A stretch of DNA of 64,000 bases from Paramacrobiotus metropolitanus (taxonomy: Eukaryota; Tardigrada; Eutardigrada; Parachela; Macrobiotidae). Where the stretch lies: positions 744,001-808,000 of the forward strand of contig NW_026570272.1 in the NCBI RefSeq assembly GCF_019649055.1, read 5' to 3'. The notes below the pieces were generated by a model, which did not search any database, had not been told where the DNA came from, and was given only the letters and a program-made list of their open reading frames with translations. Shown here in pieces: positions 1 to 10,860 of this stretch (positions are counted from its first letter, which is position 1; every line of letters starts with the position of its first letter). A program made the translations under genes and the position numbers.

Positions 1-59
1 GTAGATATAAAATAACTGGCTTCCGTGGAACGCCACCGCAGCGAGTTGAGAATTGTGTT

Positions 60-685
60 TTGTTTGCGTTAGCTATCGTGACCCATGATTCAGCGGACCC
101 AGCCAGTGACCATCGTCAGTCTCCGGAGTTCCCCGATCTAGCACCCCAGATCGCCGATCCCCAGCCAGCCCAGCGACAGCGTCTCCAACGCAAAACCACC
201 GCACAGCAGCGTCACATGATCTACAGCATGTTCCAGCAGGGACTCAGCGCGCCAGCGATCGCTAAGCGCGCCGGCGTTACAAAATATGATGTCCAGCGGG
301 ACTTGTTGCTGGTCGGCAAAACATTCTCGCAGCGAGGTATCTCCATGATCCTGCCACACCATAGCCGAGCACACTAATCTTTAAGCCGTTCATGCATGCT
401 TCCTGCTTGTAAGGTAGCAGGAAAGCCCATTCAAAGGTCACATCCGCACAACAGCAGTTGGTCATTCAGCTGTTTGACGAGAACATGGACATTGCAGACA
501 TCGGTCGCCGCGTCGGTATTAACGCTCGCACAGTCTCCCATCTTTTCAGCCCAGGCCATCGGTGTCTGGCTAGCGACGCTCAGCTGGTCTGTGCTAATTG
601 CCGGTTTAGAAGCAGCCAGACGGTCAAGATGGTGCGCCACTGCCTGAAGCACGCGACTGGTTTCCGCCCCACCCAAATAAAGTGA
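60..685 (+). pseudogene. Double helix-turn-helix, transposase-like N-terminal fragment
   Basis: Two neighbouring frames each encode a helix-turn-helix. The first (about 195-335) reads TTAQQRHMIYSMFQQGLSAP followed by an AIAKRAGV turn. The second (about 446-560) reads AQQQLVIQLFDENMDIADIG followed by a RRVGINARTV turn. Two HTH units in tandem resemble the paired-like DNA-binding end of Tc1/IS630-type transposases, or a paired-type regulator. The two frames are not joined by one clear reading frame. A possible donor (GTATCT at 337) and acceptor (TAGCAG ending at 420) exist, but their phases do not match, so this is either a decayed copy or a gene with an intron I cannot place. The frame stops at 685, exactly where the large inverted-repeat element inserted. 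No catalytic domain is visible. Confidence 0.35.
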
Positions 686-691
686 TTTTCC

Positions 692-1019
692 GGCCCGCGC
701 TGAAGCGCTGAGTCTGAGTCTGAGTCTGACCCCTAAAAGGCTGAGTCTGACTACTGAAAGGCTGAGTCTGACTACTAAAAGGCTGAGTTTGACCATTAAA
801 ATGCTGAGTGTTCCTGAGACTGCTAAAGTAATATCTCGATAACTTTAACTCTTGTCCGGAAATATGCGCCATATGGTCCAGCGAATCCCCGTACTACATG
901 CAACGCAAGTAATGTACAAGTACAACTGAAACATTTTAATCGGCAACAACCCATTCGGAATCAAATACGGGACGTGCACCGTTGGTTTTTACGACTATTA
1001 ACTTGCAGCAACCCGAATG
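692..1019 (+). repeat. Left terminal inverted repeat of the large element
   Basis: This arm starts with GGCCCGCGCTGAAGCGCTG. It has at least four units of CTGAGTCTGA/CTACTAAAAGG spacing, then a unique segment ending at CCCGAATG. It is the reverse complement of 10861-11129 with scattered mismatches. Confidence 0.75.
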
Positions 1020-1990
1020 GGCTCCATATGAGATCAGTAACCCCTAAGCCCAAGCGTACGCATTTTTGCGTAGCGAACGTCACTGCCACTTTTAGGACAA
1101 AAAACAGATGTGCTGCTCTGATTACTTAGTCGAGTGGATTAATATTTTAATGAAATAATATTAATTACTTTGAATTAGTGATGCGATGCACTTGATCCCT
1201 GTTGTGCCCTTGGCGAGCACTGCGAACGCTGCGAATGAGGAAAAACGAGGTGGGATATACATGGAATTAGTGCCAATATTATATATCTGCTTTGCAGTCG
1301 GCTTGACACGTTTTGGTAATATGTAATGATGCCCATAGCAAACCCAGCACTGTTGGTTCCGTACGAACTTGAGTGTTTGGTGGTTGCTCATGATTAAATA
1401 TAATGATTATTATATACCGCTCATTTTCTTTTTGGTCGTACAAATAAGCTTTATTACTAGTTGTTATTACCAATAATTCATTCATAGGACCACCCCGCGC
1501 TATTGTACGTCTACTAATCGTAGTACACAGTCATACAAATTGATACAATGAGGCTTGGGTTACGCTTATTAGAATACAGCTAGTTAATTTAGTTGTATGT
1601 TTTTCTGGTTCTCCTGGTTGCAGTATTCAACCAAGAATATTTAAAAATTTATTGTTGATAGCTTTTGTACTTACATTTCGGTATTACGTTCTTACAGTAT
1701 TTGTTGCAGTACTTGGTAGTTGTAGTACGTACGTTATTATCCATACTACATTCCAGTATTCGCACATATTCGCAGGATTCGCCAAGTTCATGTTAAGGTT
1801 ACAAGGTATCCAGGATATGATAACATTACAGTACTGTATACGTACAGTACTGTAAATACAGTACTGTATACATACGCAAAGCAAATACATAGTAGCCAGT
1901 GAGGCTGATCCGGTATGTATCGGAGCAGATACCAAAAGTGAAGAAAAAGTCACCGCCTACTCGAAGAACCAATCAGATTCGATAAATAGT
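1020..1990. other. Interior of large element, no gene seen
   Basis: This stretch is AT-rich with no supportable coding sequence. It contains short palindromic runs of ACAGTACTGTA (about 1827-1872) and other GTAC-rich simple sequence. Nothing else was recognised. Confidence 0.5.
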
Positions 1991-1992
1991 TA

Positions 1993-2429
1993 CTGTGGTG
2001 CCAAGTGAATTCCGCACCATTTCGTAAAGCGTGATACGCTAGAGCTGTATATGGGGTTCAGCCTTCGCTGAACGCGCTGAACAGCGTCTGGCTGCCAGTA
2101 GTAAAGGGCCGAGCGTTGCTCACTCTTGAAAAATCGTTCCTGCTTCAAAACGGCTCTCTGTCAAGACTTGATAGACTTGAATTTAATCAAAAAAACATTT
2201 TTACAATTTATGTTTACAAAACATGTGAACTGTATCACGTATTGTCTAGCTGCTGCTTCGAAAAGCTTTGTCGTACCCACACGTACTACTGAATGTGAAT
2301 TTTTTCAAATTGCTTGTTCAGGCAGTTCATAAGCCTGCAGACAGTGAACCCGCTGAACGCTAGAGCCGCCCATACAGCGCTTGTCTCGCATGCTGTACGA
2401 AAAAGTGCGGAATTCACTTGGCACCACAG
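1993..2429. mobile_element. MITE, Tc1/mariner-pogo type, TA-flanked
   Basis: A 25-bp terminal inverted repeat starts CTGTGGTGCCAAGTG at 1993. It is mirrored at 2405-2429, and a weaker match continues inward for about 15 bp. TA dinucleotides flank both ends (1991-1992 and 2430-2431), the usual Tc1/mariner/pogo target duplication. The 437-bp interior has no transposase, so the element is non-autonomous. It sits inside the large inverted-repeat element. Confidence 0.7.
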
Positions 2430-2439
2430 TATTTAAACC

Positions 2440-2700
2440 AGCGAATATGGAAAAATCAGACCTTGCATGTGTTTGAATAGGCTTACTTTTGGTTGACTTA
2501 TAAAGCACCCTTGGCGAACGTTACGAATGCTGCGAATATGGGAAAATCAAAACCGGCATATCTACATTTTACAGTGACCTCAGCAGCCACCTTGGAGACT
2601 GTGCGTATGCTGCGAAGATGGAAAAATCATACCTGGCATACCTGAAGAGACTTCGACAGCAGCCTTGACGGACTATGCAGTTGCTGCAGAATTTTGATTA
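2440..2700 (+). repeat. Degenerate tandem repeat (TGCGAATATGGAAAAATC type)
   Basis: Three to four imperfect copies of a unit with GCGAA, ATGG and AAAATCA followed by a CTTGG or CCTTGA segment occur at about 2443, 2512, 2597 and 2650. A related piece occurs near 1213. No coding potential was seen. Confidence 0.4.
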
Positions 2701-3014
2701 ATTTAAGGTCTGACTGCCCAACTCATCTCAACAGTTCAACTCATCTAAAAAAACTCAATCCGTGCAACTGGCAAGCGCCAAAACTGCCGTCAGGCATTGA
2801 CATTGTTGTTAATGGCTGAATATAAACTGAAAGACTCATTCACGCTACTGCCTGTTTACAGATAAAACCAGATTAGCTCTCAAGAGATGCACTGCAGCTA
2901 ATGCAAGTTGTGTTTTAAAAAACGTAGAAAAAACGTAGAAAAAAACGCATTTTAAGCTATAGGAGTGAGCATACCAGTAATTTATGCACCAGGATTCGAA
3001 AGCGTATTGGTTAC

Positions 3015-3768
3015 ATGTTGTCGCTGTTCGATCATTATGATTCCGCAGCTCTCATCTGTTTATTTAAAGCATTGATTTTTCCTCTTCTGGATTACTGCAG
3101 TCCAGTGGTAAAACCTTTCCTTAAAACGCAAAGAGAAGATCTAGAGAGATCTGTTTTGAAATTTTTAAAAAGACTACGTCTGGGAAGCGCGCGTAATGAT
3201 TACTGTGGCCGACTTCAAGAGGTAAACTGGGACTGCGTTGAGTTACGTCGGGTTAAAACCTCTTTGTTTGTTGCGTATAAGCTGTTATTCGGCATGATGC
3301 CCTTCGGCAACTCCTTTTTCACTAGTTATGAGTCAGTTACTGCCGCCAATACTATTGCAGGTAACACCCGAAATGCAGACCGGATGTCGCGCCATCCATT
3401 CCCGATTCAAGCTGCGAATACCACTTTTTGCGAAACCGAAGTGCTAGCCAGTGAAGACTCGTTCTCATGGAGGACTGCCAAAATCTGGAATGACCTCGAT
3501 TTGGACGCATCATCCTATCGCTCACTACATGCGTTTCAGGCAGCTCTGGACAGCGTTTCATGGAAGGAAATCGCCTCTGTTAAAGACCACCTTGACACGC
3601 TTAATAAGCTTGATCTTTGTTGAAATTGATGTAATAATCCTTATTTTGTCGGTTTTGTTGCACTGTTTTCTCGTCTTAATTATTTGACTTGTCTATAGAT
3701 CTCGATGAGGAGTGATTCCTTGTATCTGTAGACATTAAGCATTAAAAACCAAACCAAACCAAACCAAG
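3015..3768 (+). mobile_element. 5'-truncated LINE, reverse transcriptase C-terminal end plus tail
   Basis: A 202-codon open frame (3015-3623) encodes the last part of a non-LTR retrotransposon polyprotein. After the RT thumb come an ALIFPLLDYCSPV segment (the usual 'lvlPhldYcs.vw' motif), an RNA-binding basic stretch (LKFLKRLRLG) and a SFSWRTAKIWNDLD motif near the end. This arrangement is typical of CR1/Jockey-like LINEs. The RT palm and endonuclease are missing, as expected of 5' truncation during reverse transcription. The 3' end is an (ACCAA)n run at about 3743-3768, a simple-repeat tail used by such elements. It is not expected to be functional. Confidence 0.75.
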
Positions 3769-4720
3769 CCTATAAAACAATTAAACAATCCGTCCGATCA
3801 TCTCCCATCAAAGGTCAAAACTAAAAAAACACGGGGAATTCCCTCCCCGGTGCGCCTCCGTGCGACGAGCTGTATTACTTAAAACATCCGTGCGGACGTA
3901 AGCGTCAAGCGACAATGAGTGAGTTGGCAATGTTGTGGTGGGATTAATACTAGGCGAATGTCAGTGTATATTGTTGGTAACAGCGAGATTTTTGGCAAAT
4001 TTAAAGCAACTTTTACAGGCACGTAACGGAATGCAGAAGCACAGGCGACGCCTATCTGCAGTGGGGGTAGCAAGCAAGACACTGCGCTAAAGTTTTCGAC
4101 GTGAATTATTGATAAAAAGTTCACCAAAGATTACAACGAAATTTTTGAAGTTTTCATCCGGTTTATATTGTTTAGTGTGTAAGCAGTAAAAGGAAACTGG
4201 ACATTGGAAAGTATTTTTATTCCAAGTAGCCTAAAGGTTAATATCGGTGGTCGTACCGTCGTATCACTGGATCGTTGTGTCGGTCAAAACGCACCGACTA
4301 AAACTTAACGAAGCTCCGAATGGTATCTGAACCATTAGAAATAATACGGCTACAAAAATTCCAGTAATTATGGAACTGTTTCTTACTTATTTATACTTCT
4401 TGACAACCAATGGGCACATGCTGCTGATCGATTTGGGAGTTTAAGCTTAAAAAGTTGTGTTTTGTAACTGCAAAAAGAAGGGACATGTTCCTGGAAATTT
4501 TCAAATTTTCGGGTCTAATGTAGGGTTATTTCTGAAGTCAGCGGAACCGGACAGTGTTTTCTCAAAATGATCATAAACATTTAATTAGTAAGCTGTGATA
4601 CAGGCTAACAGCCGCTAACGTACTGCCACTAATCTGTCAGTGAACCATGGCCAAAATAAAGAATATTTTACGATACTTCTATACGATACTTCGCGCAGTT
4701 TGCGCGGGGTCTACTAGTAC
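3769..4720. other. Non-coding interior of large element
   Basis: I see no supportable gene here. The open frames on both strands are short and show no domain. The stretch is AT-rich sequence between the LINE tail and the next inverted repeat. Confidence 0.4.
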
Positions 4721-4993
4721 TAATTATTATAGCCGCTATTAAACATTTCCGGCCAAAATAAAAATAAATTTACTGTTGAACATATAAATCATAGTAATAT
4801 CGGTACATTTAGTCATTTACTCATACGAGAAACGCACGGATCACAATCACCCTTAAATGTGTTTTTTGTCTCGAAAAATACAAAATTTGTCTTGGAAGTA
4901 TTTTGTCGCAATCCGACATAACATAACAGTTTTGTCGGTACAAATTGTGTCATCCCCGCCCCCCTTCGTTGTGGCTGTTTTCTAAATATTATA

Positions 4994-5763
4994 GGTGAAG
5001 GCTACGCATACCACCTTTATACCACCGTTGGCTCCGCATACCACCTTTATACCACCGTTGGCTCCTAGTACCTCCTTTTTACCACCTTTGACTTTTAATA
5101 CCACCACTTGTACACCACTTTTGACTCCGCATACCACCATTTATTATGTTCCCGTTGTATTTAAGTGCGTATTAGATTTACGAAAGGATAATGTTATATG
5201 GGGCATCAGAATGGTTTACCAGCGCAGCCCCTTCCATATCGACGCACTGCGCTTTGCATAACGCTGCATAATCAAAGGTTATAAAATCAAATCCTGGATC
5301 TTTAATTCTTTCGGTGCGTTTTTTAAGCGGTAGAAATTCTTTCTTTTCAAAACACTCCGCTATAGATTTTCGGATACCATTTCCAGTGTACGATGCTTCT
5401 GCTGGGCTTTTTTTATGGAAACGATCGTATCCAAAAGCCGCAGCGAACGGCCGCAGTCGACACCATTGCAGTTTTGTCTTTCAGACATCTTTTAAGTCGC
5501 TTTAAACGTTCGAAAATTTACCAGCAATTCGGTTTTGTACTTGTAATTATAATCTTTAGATTTTATGAAGTATCATACCAAGCTGACACGATAAGACGAA
5601 TATCATATTATGTTCAGGTTTATTTCTATTAATTTAAAAAAATTAAATAGTGGTATGCAAAGTCGAAAGTGGTGAACAAAAAGTGGTATAAGGAGCCAAA
5701 CGTGGTATGAAAGGTTGTACGAGGAGCCAAAGGTGGTAAAAGGTGGTATGCGGAGATTTCACC
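4994..5763. mobile_element. MITE with 9-bp target duplication (Mutator-like)
   Basis: The terminal inverted repeat GGTGAAGGCTACGCATACC at the left is matched at the right by the reverse complement of GGTGAAATCTCCGCATACC. Inside each end are several direct copies of an ATACCACCTTT...GGCTCC unit, inverted between the two ends. The 9-bp sequence AATATTATA flanks both ends (4985-4993 and 5764-5772). A 9-bp duplication is characteristic of Mutator-like elements. The 770-bp interior has no transposase. Open frames in the left end are only products of the ATACCACC repeat. Confidence 0.75.
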
Positions 5764-5772
5764 AATATTATA

Positions 5773-6651
5773 TAATGCGTATTGATTGTATTCTGTAGTA
5801 CGATACTATTGACTTTAATGAGCTTGTGTGGATTCTTTTGTATGGGCGTTTTTTTATTAATCAGCAGGGCGATGTAGATTCAGTAGTTGTGGCCCTTGTG
5901 GTGTATGCATAAATGTTGCAATAGTTTTTGGCTGACACCTAAATGACATCGGCAAAGAACATGTACTTCTTTCCGTCAAAGAACATTTAGTTAATTTTGG
6001 GCAAAATTATGTTCATCCTTTCCTGGAAAAAAAATCTTTGCTCACTGCTTTCTCCGGGCAGCTGCCGGTTTCTTTGTGGATGGTTGGTACAAACCATCCA
6101 CTCCAATTTCGCTTGATTACAATAAAACTTGTGGTTAGACTGGGCTTGTACTAACGTCTCGTATTCGATTACCGCAAGGGTTGTTGTCAAATAAATTCTT
6201 GCAGTTGTACATTACTTTGTTTAGCGTTACTTGTAATATGGGGAGCTTTGTTGCACAGGTTTACTAGTCAGTGCATATAGATAAATTAAATTTATTTAAT
6301 TGTGGTTAATTTGCATGAGCGGCAGTTGTTTTCCCAGGCAGTCCTCCGCTGGTTTCCGTGGCAACATTCTACACATAACGCTATAGTAGAGTATTACCTT
6401 ACACTGCTGTATAGCACGTGTTTAATCATTCATATTCGACATCTCACTACATGTCTACACTTGACTTCAGCTTTGCTCCGAATAACGTTTGTTTAGCGCA
6501 AACTGCTAGTCCAAACTGTTTTTGAAGAATTTTTTCATCGACTAAGATCGCAAGTTTGAGTCGTTCGTCTGAACTGATCGGAAAGTATTGCTATACTGCA
6601 CACATCATCTCGTGTTTCTCTATTTGCACTCCTTCTGTACCCGCACATATT
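5773..6651. other. Upstream region of DIRS-like element, no gene seen
   Basis: This would be the 5' untranslated part of the DIRS-like element. No domain or strong repeat was recognised. Short open frames on both strands have no family resemblance. Confidence 0.35.
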
Positions 6652-7830
6652 ATGGCACCCGACGGGCGACGTGGCAGTTCGAATCGTGGGCGTGGGCGAC
6701 CTCGCGGATCCGGACGTGGTGTCACCAACACAAGACAAAGCACCCGAAGCGCAACTACTAATCCCGGTATCACCAAAAAGAAATCGGCAATGGAACAACA
6801 ATTAGAACTACTGAAGAAACAGATTGCTGATCTATCGGCATCCGTCGCCACAGTAGTTCCGGCATCCGACAACAGTGTGCGGTCGTTTTCCCCGTTATCA
6901 AGCCGTGTTCGAATCGAGAACTCCGGCAAGTCCGTTAGTTTACAACACCGCCTGCGCGACCTCTCACCAGTGTCTGACCCAGGTAATGCAGTAACCGTAA
7001 GCGATGATCCCGGCGTCTCATTCACCGGTAATGCTGCTACGACTCTTAGCCGTAAAGCGACTGCAATTTTCGATTCTCTACCGGAAAATGTTAAGATTTT
7101 GCTGACACCCGTTGACAAACCTTCACTGTACAAATTGTTCAGCAAGAAAGAGTTCGTAAACCTCAGTGACCTTTTGCCCAACATCTGCATGTCACATGCA
7201 CCATCCACGTCGAAGGCATCTGCGGCAAAGACCGAACCGATTCGCGATTTCCACCACTGGTTCAGAGCATTTAATGATCTTAAAATGTATCGGTGTGCAG
7301 TGCATCCGGAACTGAGCTTGCCGATGTCTAATTACATGGATCACATTGCTCAGACAGCCGCGTTGAAATGCATTGCAACCGAACAATGGCTTGCTTACGA
7401 CCGGCAGTTTCGGCTTGCAGTCTGTCGCAACCTTGATGACGTTTTGCAGTGGTCCCGAAAGAACAATGATGCTTATACAGAATATTTGTCTCAACCTGTC
7501 GGGCATGATACTGATCATCCATTATTGGTGCGAGTCGAACTAACGTCATCCAGTGCTACCACTGTAGTGAATTCGGCCATATCCGACCGGAATGTCCGTT
7601 GCTGCTGCGCAGTAATGCCGGCAGCCGCCGTACCTCCTGGGTTGGACAGTCTTTTTTCAACCTCCGGCCGGCAACGGGGGATCTAAAATCGACGAAGTCT
7701 GCCACCTTTGGAATAAAGAACACTGCACAACTGGTCTATTTTGCCGATACGATACGGCCGCCAACATTGATGTGCCAACTGCGGTCAGCGGGAACATCGT
7801 GAACCACAGTGCAAAGCAAAAGCAGGCAAC
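6652..7830 (+). pseudogene. DIRS-like gag protein with two zinc-binding motifs, frameshifted
   Basis: The frame opens at ATG 6652 with a Gly/Arg-rich basic N-terminus (RGRGRPRGSGRG) and continues to the 7680s. It includes a probable coiled coil (MEQQLELLKKQIADL) and a gag-like helical segment around FHHWFRAFNDL. From about 7554 a different frame encodes a CCHC zinc knuckle (C-YH-C-SEFG-H-IRPE-C). From about 7698 a further frame encodes VCHLWNKEHC...FCRYD and then CANCGQREH, the cysteine/histidine cluster found at the end of ORF1 in DIRS/Ngaro elements. At least two frameshifts are therefore needed to read it as one protein. It would package element RNA. Confidence 0.6.
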
Positions 7831-9543
7831 GGTGCCCAGTAGCATCATTACGCCACTAAAAGCGGATACATTTGCGCATTTTCTAAAAATGCACCCGGAT
7901 CGACCGTACGTTTCACTAGTACTGCAGATACTGCGTTTTGGAGAGGATATCGGTCATCGCGGTCCCGTTCGTACTCTATCTACTCCTAATGCAGCGTCCG
8001 CTCGTATGTACTCACAGCATCTCCAAAATCAAAATGATACGGAAGTTTCACTACTGCATTCAGTTGGACCATTTATTACTCCGCCATTTAGTACATTTGT
8101 TATTAATTCACTCGGCGTCAGGCCTAAACCAGATGGAAAATACCGCATATTGATGGATATGTCTCGCCCAACTGGAGAAAGCGTTAATGATTATATCAAC
8201 AAAGATGATTACTCGCTAACATTTTGCAGAGTCGACGATGCAGCACGTCTTCTTCTCCAGCTGGGTAAAGGTGCGTTGATGGCTAAATTCGACATTCAGC
8301 ATGCGTTCCGTTTGGTGCCTGTTAGACCGGCTGACTGGCATCTGCTTGGCTATCAGTGTAACGGCCTTTCCTACATTGATATTGTTCTTCCTTTCGGTTC
8401 GCGTTCTTCTCCGTATTTGTTCTGTCTGATTTCTGATGCTGTACACTGGATTTTTGTGCATGAAACTGGTCATATTTACATGTTACATTATGTTGACGAG
8501 TTCTTTCTAGCCACTACATCTGACTCACATCTTTGTTCTCAGCTGATGATTAATTTTAGTGACCTTTGCACTTTGTTGGGCGTGCCGCTTGCTACTAAAA
8601 AAACCGAAGGCCCATCTACCAAACTAAAATTTCGGCATCCTTTTCGATTCGGTTTCGCAAACTCTTAGCTTACCGCATGGCAAGCTGACTGAAATTGTGA
8701 CCATGCTCAATATGTGGAAGACGAAAACTGTATGTACTCGTACCCAACTTCAGAGCTTAATCGGTTCTCTTATGTTTGCGTCTAAATGTGTGCCGGTCGG
8801 TCGGCTGTTTACGAGAAGGCTGATTGCTAATCTGTCATCAGTTACTGTATCGTCGAGTCAACTTGCCACCTTTTCTTACAGTAAGTTATATGCTAATCGG
8901 ATACGACTCACTGTAAAAAAAGGTGGCAAGTTGACTCGACAACACAGTACTAATGCGAAAAAATTTTTCTTGACGACGAATTCCACAAAGATGTTGATTG
9001 GTGGTTGGAGTTTCTTCCTAAATCGAACGGCACAGCAGAATTCTTAGAGGTCAACTGGACTCGCTGCGATGCGATTCAGTTATTTACTGATGCTTCTTCT
9101 ACGCTTGGGTGCGGTGGTTATTTTAACGGCGCATGGTTTCAGCTACGCTGGCCACCTAATATTTTGGACGCTAAATTTTCCATAGAGTGCCTTGAGATCA
9201 TTCCCATACTTGTAGCGCTTACATTATGGGGACCACAGTTAAAAGGAAAAAAGTAATTTTCCACTGTGACAATCTTGGTGCATCTCAGGCGTAAGAAAAT
9301 TATAAATCGCGAAGCAGAATTGTATTGGAGCTAATGCGGCGAATGGTGGCCATAGCAGCACGAGTTAATTTTACAATGACGATTAAGCACATATCCGGTA
9401 TCGATAATAAGATTGCTGATGCTTTGTCCCGCTTTCAGATAAATCGATTTCTCATGCTAGCGCCAAATGCAGATTTGAACCCAACGCCAGTGCCGGAAAA
9501 TATCTTGCGCGAGCTTTACGATTATCACCTGATGCATCACTAA
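7772..9543 (+). pseudogene. DIRS-like reverse transcriptase and RNase H, broken
   Basis: The RT palm is clear in 7772-8668: GVRPKPDGKYRILMDMSRP, then AKFDIQHAF (first catalytic Asp), LPFGSRSSPYLFC, and the box normally reading YxDD, which is YVDEF here at about 8487-8505. The second Asp of that box is replaced by Glu. The connection domain continues in another frame from about 8697 (TQLQSLIGSLMFASKCVPVG). RNase H follows in a third frame from 9005, with WWLEFLP, the LFTDASSTLGCGG motif, an IECLE glutamate and a CDN aspartate near 9260. A fourth frame (9325-9543) holds the HISGIDNKIADALSR end. Several frameshifts make it non-functional. Confidence 0.75.
8852..8940. repeat. 89-bp hairpin inside the RT/RNase H region
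   Basis: Two 31-bp arms (8852-8882 and 8910-8940), beginning GTCGAGTCAACTTGCCACC, are reverse complements with a single mismatch. The loop is 27 bp. It lies where the DIRS protein is already broken, so it may be a tiny foldback insertion. Confidence 0.7.
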
Positions 9544-9545
9544 AT

Positions 9546-10474
9546 TCTCTTGACTCAACTATTAATAAACTGCGTTCTAATCATATTGCGACGTCTTCCC
9601 GGAAAACTCATCAGAGTGCGTTAAACAGATTTTTTGAGTTTTGCAGAAGGTTTTGCTTGTCTTCGGTAAACATTACTAAATCTACCGTATTACGTTACGT
9701 GGCATTTCTCTTCGAGTGCGGCTTATCTTATTCATCAGCTAAAGTTTATTTATCAGCACTTTTTAATGCATTCAGAGAATGCGGTCTCAATTTTGAGTTT
9801 AACGCACCGAATATTTCACAATGTCTCATTGGTTACAAGCGTCTGCGCGGTACTGTTTCTGATCGTAGACTACCAATTACTATCAATCATATGCGAATTA
9901 TGAAAATTAATATCGACTGCTCCTCCCTTCTGTCACCCTATGAAAAACAGTTATAATGGAGCATGTTTACATTGTGTTTCTTCGCTTTTCTGCGCATTGG
10001 TGAAATTATCCCATTATCTGGAAGCCACTTTATATTGTTCAAGGATGTGTCATATGCAAAAGGGAAGGTTTATTTACACCTCCGGTCATCTAAAACTGAC
10101 CAATATCGCGAAGGTTGTCGCATTTCGTTACAGGCTTCCGGTCGGTCAGTTTGTGCTGTACGGGCGATGCGAAGCTACCTAGCACTTAGAAAAAGTCTAA
10201 AAAGTCGCACACTGCCCTGTACCTCACCGCCGATGGCCTGCCGGTGCTGAGATGTGCCTTTACTCGCGAGCTGTCTTTGGCTTTACACGGAGTTCATAAT
10301 AATCATCTGTTCACCCCACACAGTTTCCGGATAGGTGCCGCTTTAAGTGCATCTGCTAATGGAACACCATTTCACGACATTCAGCGTGCCGGACGCTGGA
10401 GATCTGACTCTTACGCATCCTATATACGCCAGGAAGTTCCACTAACCGGCATATCGCTTTACCCGAAGCCTTAA
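9546..10474 (+). pseudogene. Tyrosine recombinase of the DIRS-like element
   Basis: The N-terminal core-binding domain (KTHQSALNRFFEFCRRFCLS, then ITKSTVLRYVAFLFECGLSY) leads into the catalytic domain. The catalytic set is visible: the first Arg in FLRIGEI (about 9990), the HSFR box (about 10320, His and second Arg), the Trp in GRWRSDSY, and the nucleophile Tyr in SYASYIRQE (about 10420). An in-frame TAA at about 9954 and a frameshift near 10240 interrupt it, but all catalytic residues persist. In DIRS elements this enzyme integrates the circular DNA copy. Confidence 0.75.
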
Positions 10475-10860
10475 TTTGGGGCCATTGTTTGGGGGGTTCG
10501 ACTTGCAGGGGAACGGCCAGCTGGCATGCTCCCGCACACCCGCTACACGGGTATTCGGGACTGTCACGCTGAGCGGTACAGCGCACCGGATGTGCCTGCT
10601 ACAGCCCGTTCTCAAACAACCGACATCCTGCAAAACGCCCAACTTCAATACCGTCCCGCCATTTGAAAGCGAATGCAAATTAATAACGTACTACTATACG
10701 TACTTAGATCTGGTTACATGCGCACATTTCCGGCATATTATTTAGTACACATGGTACAGTAATTACATAGTTGTAAAAGAAATAAATTTTTTTATTTTAG
10801 CCGGAAATGTCTGATAGCGGCTATAATAATTATTATGGTTAAATCTTTTGTTCTTTTCTA
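10475..10860. other. 3' non-coding end of DIRS-like element
   Basis: No gene is seen. The region ends in the right inverted repeat (10781-10832) and then joins the right arm of the large element. Confidence 0.45.

Larger units (their letters stand above)
4721..10832 (+). mobile_element. DIRS-like (tyrosine recombinase) retrotransposon, decayed
   Basis: Between about 6652 and 10474 lie, in order, a gag-like protein with zinc fingers, a reverse transcriptase, RNase H and a tyrosine recombinase. This order, with a recombinase in place of a DDE integrase and no LTRs, is the DIRS/Ngaro signature. An inverted repeat of ~50 bp (4721-4771 against 10781-10832, sharing TATAGCCGCTAT and CATTTCCGGC) brackets the set. 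DIRS elements carry inverted ends, so I infer that these are its termini. Excluding the MITE inserted at 4994-5763, the length would be about 5.3 kb, normal for DIRS. The coding region is broken by frameshifts and stops, so it is a dead copy. The borders are inference. Confidence 0.6.

Noticed and set aside
4995-5261. Protein with TTFIPPLAP repeats
   Set aside because: It is the translated ATACCACC subterminal array of a MITE.
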